Source of the DNA: Hydrangea macrophylla
Taxonomy: Eukaryota; Streptophyta; Magnoliopsida; Cornales; Hydrangeaceae
Reading direction: 5' to 3'
Length of the DNA stretch: 64,000 nt
Assembly: GCA_033977485.1 (NCBI GenBank)
Contig: CM066984.1
Coordinates: 113,391,251 to 113,455,250, forward strand
Part shown: in pieces, positions 25,652 through 35,573 of the stretch
Layout: each line of letters opens with the position of its first letter
How positions within the stretch are numbered: position 1 is the stretch's first letter
The notes under the pieces: model-generated
Database searches by the model: none
The model's input: the letters and a program-made list of their open reading frames with translations, nothing else
Told to the model about the DNA's origin: nothing
Position numbers and translations under genes: made by a program

Positions 25652-25796
25652 CAGTCAGGCTCTAAAGAGGGCGCCCTCTCTTGATTAAAGAAAGGGTCTA
25701 TGTTTTGGCCGTCGGATTGTGTTTAAAAACTATGAAATGACAACACTGTTCTTAATTAAAACACGATCCGACGGCCAAAACAGAGATCCTCTCTTT
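25145..25796. repeat. Tandem duplication, two units of about 325 bp
   Basis: 25145-25460 and 25470-25796 are nearly identical, from TAGTCTGATGTCTACTTAG to GAGATCCTCTCT. Differences are few substitutions plus a longer (TA)n in copy 2. Both units begin after a G run. Confidence 0.9.
25317..25460. mobile_element. TA-microsatellite MITE, truncated copy
   Basis: It begins ACAGTTAGGCTCTAAAGAGG after (TA)n and has the internal GGCCGTCGGAT...ATCCGACGGCC inverted pair. It breaks off at CTCTCT, where the second duplication unit begins. Confidence 0.8.
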
Positions 25797-25832
25797 AATA
25801 ATAAGAGGGCGCCCTCTTTAAAGAATTTTCGT
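25651..25832. mobile_element. TA-microsatellite MITE, complete copy (182 bp)
   Basis: It begins ACAGTCAGGCTCTAAAGAGGG and ends CCCTCTTTAAAGAATTTTCGTA, with (TA)n on both sides and the same internal CCGTCGGAT/ATCCGACGG pair. Related copies lie at 40680-40861 and 41090-41275. Confidence 0.85.
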
Positions 25833-26158
25833 ATATATATATATATATATATATATTTTTAAAACCTTTACCTCTTTTATGGCATATAGTATCATTTGAT
25901 ATGTGTAGGATCCATGGACCATGACATATCATTTTTGATATGTCCAAATTTGATGTATAGATTTGTATGCCAAACGCCACATAGGCAATAGGCATTGGTT
26001 GGAGAATTAGTATCACGTGGATATGCTTTTAGAAAAAATCTTTAAAGTACTCTATATTCTTATCTGTTATTGAATACCAAGACATCAATGAGAGAAATTG
26101 GAAACATCTCAATGACAGATAATTCACGGGAGAGGGAAGTACCACAAGACTAGTGTTC

Positions 26159-26162
<4 letters not shown>

Positions 26163-26210
<48 letters not shown>
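26163..26210. repeat. (GA)24 microsatellite
   Basis: Uninterrupted GA tract. Confidence 0.95.
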
Positions 26211-26213
<3 letters not shown>

Positions 26214-27517
26214 GGACTAGTGTAATGTCGTCCACATTGCGAGTGATATTGTGCTGTAGCTGTCGCTCTATACACATGGGTTCATGTTCCTTTCCCATTT
26301 CCAAAGGCATCTCTGTCGCCCTGTCATTTTATTTTTTGACCTCTTCCTTTCTCCCCTCCATTCATTAAGTCCAAAATCTCAATTTTGGGCCCACTAACTG
26401 ATTTGCACATGCAATTCAGCCACATTAATTACAGTATGTATTTATCTACATAAGAGTATATAATTTGTGTGTATATACACTACTATTTATGTGCATGTAT
26501 TTATCATCTTTTCATACTTGGTTATCTCCAGGGAACTTCAATACACAACTAGGCCAGTTCACATGTGAAAATTGTTAGGCTGCAAGCCTGCAACTGTCTC
26601 ACCATTTCAATACTCTATTTAAGGTTTGTATTTTTTTTTTCAATATAGTAAAGACCACTATAATTTGTATGTGAAAGCTTTTTTCTTCTTTCTCCTTTTT
26701 TTTTTTTTTTCACACCTAAATTGGAAGAGAAACCACCTCTTGGGAGGTGGAGTTCGTTTTTTATTTCACACTTGAAAACGAAATTTGGATTTGGAAATTG
26801 CGTTAGAAGAAAAAGGTGATAACAAGTACTAGAGCTAATTAACACAAATAATAGTAATAGCACAAATCTATATTTAGGGTCGGCTTAATCTTTAGACAAT
26901 AAAAACTCTCGCTGTCCCGAAAATTGAAGGCCGTATAATTTTAGAAGTTCTTTCTATACTACACAATCTTTTTAACAAAAGTGGTTACTATACATTCAAA
27001 TAAAAGCCCAACAACGGATTGGTCAGATTCAATGGACGATGAACTGACAACTAAACCGATCTAAAAAAACACAGGCCCCAATTAACCCGTGACTCAACTG
27101 ACCACCTCCATAAATCGAAATTTTGTATTCGGGTCGATCTGAGTTCGGATTTTGGTTGGACAGCCCTACTTGCAATAACCAGATTACTTGGGGTCAGGGG
27201 ATGATTACCTTTTGCATGAATTAATTAATTTATTTATTTCTGTTGCTATTTGTTTTTTTCCTGGGCTTACTTATTTGGTTATTGGTGTGATTTGGGCCTA
27301 ACTAGAAGGCGTCTTAGTTTTGGGCAGCACATTTAGCCCATAGGATGTGTTATTAGTTGGGATTTGGGAACTACCAATGCTTTCTCGGCCCTGGGGGCTG
27401 TAATGGGTCACACAGTAGTTCACCCTATTATTCAGTTTTCATACATCGCCAACCCATGACCATGATGAGGCCATATTTAGCTTGCTAACTAAATATGGGC
27501 ATTGGTCTAATTATACT
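26211..27517. other. Intergenic DNA with a hAT end fragment
   Basis: No gene is seen. At 27130-27172 the sequence TTCGGGTCG...TTGGACAGCCCTA matches the right end of the hAT-like element at 17962-18931. I cannot find a left end, so this is probably a truncated relative. Confidence 0.5.
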
Positions 27518-27725
27518 TAGCGGTGAGCATTCGGTCTGTTCGATTTGGTGAAAACAGTAGCGATAACAGACCTTCAGTTTGTTTTTGAAATTAAAGTTCA
27601 AGTTCGGTTTCAATGTTCAGGTTGAAACTCAACCGAAATGCAGATAGGAGAGAGACAAATTTGAAAAATAAAAACCCGAATTTGAATTTTGGAGAAAGAA
27701 GAGAGATAATCTCTCTGTAGATGCA

Positions 27726-27743
27726 CATGGACGGACATAGAAA

Positions 27744-27778
<35 letters not shown>

Positions 27779-28124
27779 GTAGGGTGAAGAGGTAGCGAGT
27801 TTACGAGGGTTCAGGGGCAGCGCTCCCGAGGCAATTTTTTTGGGTCTATTTATACATATTTTTTGGACGGACGAAAGAATTAGAAAACTTAATATTGATT
27901 GACACCAAATGTACTATAAAATGACAAATTATTTCTACAAATTGAGACCTAAAGGTTGAATGTTTCATACTTGGGTGGGGGCTTAAGTGTAAAATAGAGA
28001 GTTTTTTAATTTGAAAGGGGGGGCTTAAATGTAAAAATATACCATGTTTTAGGGTATGTATAATAGTTTTCAAAAATCAAGTGGGGGCTTGAGTCCCCCC
28101 TTGTCCTTCTATAGCTCCGTCCCT
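27726..28124. mobile_element. Nested MULE-like insertion (about 399 bp)
   Basis: GGACGGACATAGAA near the left end is the imperfect inverse of TTCTATAGCTCCGTCC at the right. The flanks GTAGATGCA (27717-27725) and GTATATGCA (28125-28133) match at 8 of 9 positions. The exact ends are uncertain. Confidence 0.5.
27747..27777. repeat. G31 homopolymer
   Basis: Thirty-one consecutive G residues near the left end of the nested insertion. Confidence 0.9.
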
Positions 28125-28266
28125 GTATATGCATATATACAAATACCAAGCAGAAGCAAACCCAATTTTGCCCTAAGATAATTACTAACCAAGCAAAAAT
28201 TAACCCCAAATTTTTCACTACATCTGTTTGAATACCAAGAAAATGACCATCTAATGACTTAAACTA

Positions 28267-28283
28267 TGTGTGTGTGTGTGTGT

Positions 28284-28363
<80 letters not shown>
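28267..28363. repeat. Compound (TG)n(AG)n(GATA)n microsatellite
   Basis: TG, AG and about nine GATA units run consecutively, then AG again. Confidence 0.95.
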
Positions 28364-28811
28364 ACCTCATACCTTGAATCCGTCCGTGAGTGAACTTGAG
28401 GACTGAGGGATGGCCACCGGAAATTGGGGGTGCTCATAGTGCGTGCGTCATTGCTCTGACGATGGGACAACTGCCCACGGCGAATGTGAGAGACAGAGAG
28501 AGGGCTCGTCAGCTGAGGGAGATAGACAGAGAGAGCACTGAGTGACAGAGTGAGGGCTCTATTGTGTGTGTCGGCTGAGTCACCTGACTGAAAGAAATAA
28601 AAATATATAAAACCCTACCTTTAAAACATATACTCCGTATAATATTTTGATTATTTGTGTTGGATCAGTTTGAGAATCTAATACCGATAACCGAACCATA
28701 CTTTTAAATTTGGGTCAGTTCTAACCCGAATCAGAATAATTATTCGAATAAACTGATCCAAATATTGTTCGGTTCGGATTTTTGGGTTGACCCAAACTTT
28801 GCCCACCCCTA

Positions 28812-29847
28812 ATTATAATGAAGTATTGTCCTTACTTTGATTAAATAATTTGATGTTTGGTTGTATCAGAAAGGGACTGGCTGCAAATAATCCATCTTGG
28901 TTTAATAATAAGTCGAACACAATATTATTTTTCTTTTCTTTTTTTGATTATATTGGGTGTAGTGGTTTCGTGCGAGAACATAAGTGATAGAGTGCGGATG
29001 AGGGGGCAAGGATCGAACCCGGGTATAAACATGACATGAAGAACTTTTTTTACCAAATATGCTAATGCAGCTAATCCATATTAGTCTATGGCTACCCAAA
29101 CACTATATACTTATTTAAGAATGAATTAATAATCCAGGGATATCTGTAAACGGAAAATATATATGATCCTCCCGAATTCCATGGGAAATCCCGGACTAGA
29201 TTCGAATTCCTTGTTTGAACAACTTCACTTGGCACCTTTAAATTGTTATAAACTTAAATCATTCATTTATATTTTCAATGCATTTAATACGAGGCGGGCG
29301 CAGATCTATGTGAGGACAAAGGGGGAAAATTCTAAACATACAATAGAAAGAAAATAATTAAATACACTCTTAAGTCCCTTAAAATTATAAAAAAGTCCCT
29401 TATTTTATGAGTTTATATATTAATTTTTGTAGCACTATCTAAAATATATTGAAAAAAACGTAATACCAAGTCCACCCAGCTTTGAAAAATGTAAATTGAT
29501 TTGTATTGCAGTAAACATACTGTAAAAATAATTGTAATCTATCCCATTCTATACCATTAGCCAAGTCATAAACTTATATAAAGAGCAACTGAATGAATAT
29601 TGTCACCATAGAATCCAACGTACTTGTGTATAGAAATATTAGAATTGGTCCTTGAATAGGCAATTATAGTAAGTTTGGTCCTATTGATAGATCCCCAAGT
29701 AAATAGTTGATTAGAAATTAGTCATTTTTCCCAAATATTTGTATTTTTTATAGACAAAATTGTTCTTCATTAGATATATACATATGTGTCTATACCATCA
29801 CCTTAAAAATAGGGATTTCAAATTGAAACCCAAATAAATGTAAGATT

Positions 29848-29850
<3 letters not shown>
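28812..29850. other. Gene-free intergenic DNA
   Basis: AT-rich, with no domain-bearing frame or clear transposon ends. A short AGGATCGAACCCGGG at about 29007 resembles a box B-like motif but has no SINE body around it. Confidence 0.5.

Positions 29851-29901
<51 letters not shown>
29851..29901. repeat. (TC)n microsatellite
   Basis: About 25 TC units. Confidence 0.95.
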
Positions 29902-29903
<2 letters not shown>

Positions 29904-29948
29904 GTGTGAGTGATTAAGGTCTTCGAGTCTGGCCATGGAGATCTGGAT

Positions 29949-30308
29949 TGTGGTGGTGGCCTTGGCTTTATTCAGATCGTCGGCGACGTCGATGGTTGTT
30001 GATTCAATTGAGCATGACGATCGGAGACGAAGATCATGCGTCTTGCGGTGTTCAGTGGGCCAGACCAGATATCCCAACACCCGTTAATGAAGATGATAGG
30101 ACAATGGAGATGAAGGTCCAGTCCAAATGCAAAAGCCGAATAGTATCTTTCATTCCTTTTGTTGCTCCCTCCCATGTTGAACCATTCATGGTGGAATCCA
30201 AACATATTGCTGGATGATATTTTGGTTGTTGCAACATTAGGGTCCACAATTTGCACAAGCTGTTATCATCAGCCCTCTCCTCTCGGCATGTGGATGTATG
30301 TATGTGTA
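29949..30308. repeat. Flanking repeat F, left copy
   Basis: It matches 33657-34012 in the same orientation at about 90% by eye, from TGGCCTTGGCTTTA to GCATGTGGATGTATG. The LTR retrotransposon begins directly after it. Confidence 0.85.
30100..30245 (-). other. Possible captured exon fragment, left copy
   Basis: On the - strand a frame of about 45 codons is open in both F copies, with core DSTMNGSTWEGATKGMKD. Between copies I count about seven synonymous and four amino-acid-changing codon differences, which suggests past selection on protein. I do not recognise the protein, and no start or stop can be assigned. Confidence 0.35.
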
Positions 30309-31013
30309 TGATACGCCCAAAATTGTCCAGTAATCCAGTGCTCCATGCCCGTCCTCCAATGGTCAGGGTCCGACCGACCGACAACTAAGGTCTTAGGTTC
30401 GACCTCGACCGACATCCAGTCCAGTGATCTGGTCCAAACCCCGACCTATGGGTTAGAATACGCAGTCCAATTACAATACATCAGGTCCAGCTCAGCTAAC
30501 TTAGTGGCGCATCCCAAACTGCTTGGATTCCAGCAGTTTCCTAAACCAGCTAGGAAACCTTCCAGATACACATAAATAGTTTCCTTATCAGATTAGGAAG
30601 CCTTCTAGATATGCAGCTATCATGATAGGCTATCAACAGTTTCCTAAAGAGACTAAAATGCCTTGTAAGGGAGGACTCTTCTTCTTATAAAAGAGTCATC
30701 TCACCCCTCTAAATGGGGACCCCAGTTCAATTGAACCAACCATCTTGCATTGTTAAGCCTCTCCCAAGAAACCCTAAATATCATCCTTGCATGGCCGACC
30801 CTTGGTAGTTCCAGTCACCATTGTTGGATCACCAAGGTCCCTATAACAGTTTCTTATACTCAGTGGAAGTGCTCTGACACACACGTGAACGTAGGTTCCT
30901 TCATTAATAGGGCCAAACCCCATACAAAAGCACTGCCTATATTTCTCTCTCACTCTCTTCTATGCTTTTAATATGTTCTTAAGCTCTAAATCCGACCAGT
31001 ACCAAAAATTGCA
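30309..31013 (+). repeat. 5' LTR of the non-coding retrotransposon
   Basis: It starts TGATACGCCC and ends ACCAAAAATTGCA. A CTTATAAAAG box at about 30693 could be its TATA element. Confidence 0.8.
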
Positions 31014-31384
31014 TCATTAGCTTGGCACCGTTTGTGGGAATGACAGTTTTTCCTCCAAAAAAATCCTATGACTGATACGCAATGGCTAGAAAACATGGTC
31101 GAAAGTCTGGGAAACAAGCAGCCCAGCAGTTCCAGCAGTCTTGATGCCAGGACAGATCCAGTAGTCTTGACGTCAGATAGTTCCAGTAGTCCTAACGCCA
31201 GAATAGATTATTGTTGTGCTTTACTGTGCTCACTCAGCTCAACGAAGGATAGTGTCATACACAACAACAAATCAACGACCTGGTGGCCATATAGCAGACA
31301 ATCCAGCCTAATCAGGAAGAAGTCTCATTCACTGGCCCAACTTACTATGCAAACAGTGAACTAGGCGGAGTACAGATCTTGATC

Positions 31385-31725
31385 AGAGACCTGCAAAGGG
31401 GGTCTAGCGATCCCGACCCGACCTCCAGTCTCCAACGGTCAGGTCCGGCGATCCTGACCCTACCTCCTGTTTATAGCGGTCAGGATCCAGCAATCCCAAC
31501 TCGACCTCAGTCTCCAGCAGTCAGGTCCGTCGATCCCGACCTGGCCTCTAGTCTCCAATGGTCAGGTCAGGCATTCCCGACCTGACCTCCATTCTCCAAC
31601 GGTCAGGTCCGGCAATCCTGACCTAACCTCCAATTTCCAATGGTCAGGGCCAGGCAATCTTGACCCGACTTTCAGTCTCCAGCGATCAGGGTCCAGTGAT
31701 CTCGACTCGACCTCCAATTTATAGC
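31385..31725 (+). repeat. Tandem array of about 40-bp units
   Basis: About eight diverged units of the form TCTCCAACGGTCAGG...GATCCCGACC...GACCTCCAG. The period is not a clean multiple that keeps one frame through all units, so it is not read as protein repeats. Confidence 0.8.
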
Positions 31726-32083
31726 CCAACTACAATGGTAATTTTTTTTGCAGACCATAGCACAAGACTCCACAAATTGTCAAAGAACAACTACAAAGAC
31801 TCGGATTGCCTAGCCAATTTCCCGGAGCACAGCAACAGTCCTTGGTCACTCCAAGGCACCAAAAAGACCACCATGTTGTGAAGTCCTCGGTCAACCCGAG
31901 ACGAACTCCACTTAGGCCCAAACCGACGATATAGAGGAAACTAAAGCCTCTTAGGTTGGCCCACGATAGAGAAGTAAAAGAAATCCCTAAAATCCATACA
32001 TTTTGGTTCTCCAACTAGGTCCAAACTAACGATAGAGGTGACTAAAGCCTCTTAGGTTGGCCCCCGATAGAGGATTAAAAAAG

Positions 32084-32263
32084 GACCCTAAAGCAACACG
32101 CTTTAGGTCGGCTCTACCAGCATGGTCAAATTCTTCTACCAACAGCCTTGATGAAGACTTACTGGGCAGAATATCTTCTGTCCAGTAAGCCTTCGTCAAG
32201 GTTGTTGGTAGAAGAATTTGACCATGTTGGATAAGCTGACCTAAAACGTGTTGCTTTAGGGTC
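32084..32263. repeat. Large imperfect palindrome, 88-nt arms, 4-nt loop
   Basis: The left arm 32084-32171 is the inverse of the right arm 32176-32263 with about ten mismatches, around the centre TATC. The arm begins GACCCTAAAGCAACACG. Confidence 0.9.
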
Positions 32264-32289
32264 TTTTTTTTTTAATTTTTTTTTTATGT

Positions 32290-32545
32290 TAGCTCCTAGG
32301 ATGGTCATCTTCTGTCCAGTAAGCCTTTGTTAAGGTTGTTGGTAGAAGAATTTGATCATGTTGGTAGAGCCGACCTAAAGCGTATTGCTTTATGGTCCTT
32401 TTTTATGTTAGCCTCCAGGTTAGTGGTCTTCTGCCCAGTAAGCCTTCGTCAAGGCTATTGGTAGAAGAATTTGACCATGTTGGTAGAGCTGACCTAAAGC
32501 GTGTTGCTTTAGGGTCCTTTTTTATGTCAGCTCCTAGGATGCTAG
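32290..32545 (+). repeat. Direct repeats of the palindrome arm
   Basis: Two further copies of the right-arm unit (CTTCTGYCCAGTAAGCC...TTGCTTTAGGGTCC) follow the palindrome in the same orientation, each about 120 bp. Confidence 0.85.
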
Positions 32546-32950
32546 GAGATAACATAAACAAAAGACTCTGAATTAGGCTAAGTCTCAACTCTTTGCCAAT
32601 TCCGGAGCACTCAAAAGACTTCGAATTAGGCTAAGTCTCAACTCTTAGCCAATTCCCGAGCACTCAAAAGACTCTGAACTAGGCTAAGTCTTAACTCTTA
32701 GCCAATTCCTGAGAATTCACAAGACTCAGGCATTCCAAGGTAACTTTTTCGAGCAATCACAGTGTTACTGGTCTTGACGCGTTAATGATACAAGGGTGAC
32801 TCACCAAGATATGCAAACTTTAAATCATAAGGTGCATCACTCCCTGAGAAAATCCAACTTTGCAAACATCAGACAGTAGTAAGCGGAATCAGTAGATTTT
32901 CAAACTTGACCCGATATAACATCAGACCAACCTTGGAAATGGGGGGCAAC

Positions 32951-33657
32951 TGATACACCCAAAATTATCCAGTAATCTAGTGCTCCAAGCCCGACCTCCA
33001 GTGCTCCAAGTCCAACCCCGACCTCTAGTCCAAGGCCCCGGGTTTGACCCCGACAGACATTCAGTCCAGTGTTCCGGTCCAGACCCCGAGCTATGGGTCA
33101 AAATACGCAATTCAATTACAATACAGCTCAGGTCCAACTCAGCTAACTTAGTGGTGCATCCCAAATAGCTCAGACTCCAGCAGTTTCCTAAACTAGCTAG
33201 GAAACCTTCCAGATATGCATAAACAATTTTCTTATCAAATTAGGAAACCTTCTGGATATGCAACTATCATTACAGGTTGTCAATAGTTTCCTAAAGAGAT
33301 TAAAATGCCTTGTAAGGGAGGACTCTTCTTCTTATAAGAGGGTCCTCCTACCCCTCTAAGAGGGGATCCCGAGTTCAATTGAACCAAACATCTTGCATTG
33401 TTAAGCCTCTCCCAAGAATCCCTAAATATTATTCCTGCATGGCCGACCCTTGGTAGTTCCAGTCACCATTGTTGGATCACCAAGGTCTCTGCAGTATTTT
33501 CTTATACTTAGTGGAAGTGCTCTGACACACACGGGGATGTATGTTCCTTCATTAACAGGGCCAAACCACATACAAACACGATGCTTATATTTTTCTCTCA
33601 CTCTCTTCCATGCTTTTAATATGCTCTTAAACCCTAAATCCGACCAGCACCAAAAAT
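32951..33657 (+). repeat. 3' LTR of the non-coding retrotransposon
   Basis: It starts TGATACACCC after a purine run. It lacks the final CA of the 5' copy: AAAAATTG runs straight into the F repeat. Confidence 0.8.
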
Positions 33658-34012
33658 TGTGGCTATGGCCTTGGCTTTACTCAGATCATCGGCGGTGTTG
33701 ATGGTCGTTGATCTGATTGAGCGTGATGATCGGAGACGAAGATCATACATCTTGGGGTGTTCGGTGGGCCAGATCTCCCAGCACCTATTGATGAATTGTA
33801 CGGTAGAGATGAAGGTCCAGTCCAAGTGAAGAAGCCGAATGATATCTTTCATTCCTTTTGTTGCTCCCTCCCACGTTGAACCATTCATGGTGGAATCCAA
33901 ACAAATTGCCGGATAATATTTTGGTTGTTGCAAAATTAGGGTCCATAATAATTTGTACAAGCTGCTGTCATCAGCCCTCTCCTCTAGGCATGTGGATGTA
34001 TGAATGTATGCA
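33657..34012. repeat. Flanking repeat F, right copy
   Basis: It matches 29949-30308. It joins the 3' LTR at a shared ATTG, so the junction looks like microhomology rather than a normal integration site. Confidence 0.85.
33799..33945 (-). other. Possible captured exon fragment, right copy
   Basis: Counterpart of the open frame in the left F copy, with the same AICLDSTMNGSTWEGATKG core. See the finding on codon differences. Confidence 0.35.
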
Positions 34013-34031
34013 TATATGTGTATTATATACA

Positions 34032-34037
34032 CGCACA

Positions 34038-34070
<33 letters not shown>
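34032..34070. repeat. (CA)n microsatellite
   Basis: CA tract with one AT interruption. Confidence 0.9.
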
Positions 34071-34071
<1 letters not shown>

Positions 34072-34289
34072 GAGACACGCACGCACGCACGTGAGTACTT
34101 TAGGGATATTTGATGAAAATGAAACCGTCTAGAGAATATATACGATACAGACAATATATACACGTTAAGAAAAAGGGTCCGCTAGTATATATGTGATTAA
34201 CTTGTTTTTCCTTTTCAACTTTAGTGGGTCAGTCTAAAGTGAATTAAGATGTTTGTATATTTGATTTATGTGGAGGTTTACATTTTGAG

Positions 34290-34680
34290 TTTTAATTGTG
34301 AGAATTTTTTTTTGTGAGAAATTTTTAATATTAAACTCCCATTAATATTCTAGAACTGAGAATTTCTCACCAACAAATGAGAAATTTGCATTTAATAAGT
34401 GACAAATTTGCCAAGAGCATTCAAAATTTTTTATTAGTACATTACACACTTCCATCAAAAATTTTAGATGTGAGAATTTCTCACCATAATAGACAAAATT
34501 TCTCACTTATGGTCAATGATGCATTTTAAAGTGAGAAATTTCTCATTATTGTTAGAAATGAGAAATTCTCATGATAATATATAGAATTTCATATTATGTT
34601 AATCAGGAAAATCCCACTTATAGTTTGTGATGTATTTTAAAGTGAGGAATTTATCACTTTTCTTTCTCCCTCTCACATAA
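34290..34680. repeat. Cluster of short GAGAAATTTCTC-type inverted words
   Basis: At least ten matches to TGAGAAATTT/AGAAATTTCTCA occur in both orientations in about 400 bp. I cannot place terminal repeats, so the parent element is unknown. Confidence 0.6.
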
Positions 34681-34703
34681 ATTTTCTCTATTAATTCTCA
34701 CTA

Positions 34704-34707
<4 letters not shown>

Positions 34708-34761
<54 letters not shown>
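34708..34761. repeat. (CT)27 microsatellite
   Basis: Uninterrupted CT tract. Confidence 0.95.
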
Positions 34762-34763
<2 letters not shown>

Positions 34764-35573
34764 TTCTATATATTTATATATGTATATTATATGGGTTTTG
34801 AATTACAAAACCCAGATTTGTTATATAGATATAGTTATATGGGTTTTGAATTTAGAAACCCTAATTTGTGGGAGTGGGGGTATCTTGGTCATCAAAATAG
34901 GTGAGAGAGTAATTTCTAAGTTGACTTATAGAATGGATCTATTTCTAGAAAAAGGCTACAATAAAGGACTGAAATCTAATGGAGCCATCTAAGTATTGGG
35001 TCTAACAATTTTTTTTCCTTATTAACTTAATCTTACCCAAGTTGATTTCGTATTATTTCGAGTTTTACAGAAAATTTATATATAAATAGACCCAAAATAA
35101 AATAAATAAATAAATAAATATATATATTTGGCCTCGGGGGCAATTGCCTTCGAACCCGTATGAACTTAGTCCATCGGATGCAACATCCTGCTTTTGCTTC
35201 TATCAAGCCCCCCTTACTTCATAATCCTGTATCCGCCCTTGATTTTATAAAGTCTGAATACTTTATGTAAGTTTATTCCTCCTTATATGAGGAGCAACAG
35301 TTAGAATTGAAACAATTACTAGACTTATTTTTGTGATTAATTATCAGTCAAGTACATATATATATTAAATAGCAAGAGCATAGACACGTTAATATGGTAA
35401 AACGAAAATAAAGTCTAAAGAGGAATTCATTTTTTTACGTCTACATTTGGCAAGAATTTTTAGAGCTCATATTTAAAACTCTAAAAAAAATTGTAAGAAA
35501 ACTATTTGATATACCAACTTTTTCCGTTTCAAATGCAAAAAAAGAAAGTTAATTATAGAAGTTTACGACCGGC
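34762..35573. other. Gene-free intergenic DNA
   Basis: Nothing coding is seen. GCGGATACAGG and GGGGGGCTTG (- strand, about 35200-35240) resemble the G-rich repeat ends at 19060 and 28090 and may be a fragment of the same family. Confidence 0.45.

Larger units (their letters stand above)
25166..26007. mobile_element. MITE with TCTCCAACCAAT ends, enlarged by nested insertion and duplication
   Basis: The left end AATCTCCAACCAATAC is the inverse of the right end GGCATTGGTTGGAGAATT. The interior has GATATGTC-type inverted repeats on both sides (25215-25290; 25895-25945). A second MITE and the tandem duplication sit inside it. Confidence 0.75.
27518..28811. mobile_element. Non-autonomous hAT-like element (1294 bp)
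   Basis: The flanks ATTATACT (27510-27517) and ATTATAAT (28812-28819) form an 8-bp duplication with one mismatch. The ends are TAGCGGTGAGCA and, inverted, TAGGGGTGGGCA. TTCGGTT-type subterminal repeats occur on both sides. The size is inflated by a nested insertion (27726-28124) and microsatellites. Confidence 0.75.
30309..33657 (+). mobile_element. Non-coding LTR retrotransposon (LARD-like, about 3.35 kb)
   Basis: Two direct LTRs of about 705 bp (30309-31013 and 32951-33657, about 90% identical by eye) surround a 1.9 kb interior. A primer-binding-like TTGGCACCGTTTGTGGGAA (31022-31040) follows the 5' LTR, resembling TTGGCGCCG sites of Tat/Athila-type gypsy elements. A purine run GGAAATGGGGGG precedes the 3' LTR. 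No gag or pol is present. The interior is a tandem array plus a palindrome. Movement would need proteins from elsewhere. Confidence 0.85.

Noticed and set aside
29972..30384. Longer - strand frames of 94-110 residues across the F repeat and LTR
   Set aside because: The frames run from F into the LTR, so they are not one gene. Only the 45-codon part shared with the right F copy is kept as a possible exon fragment.
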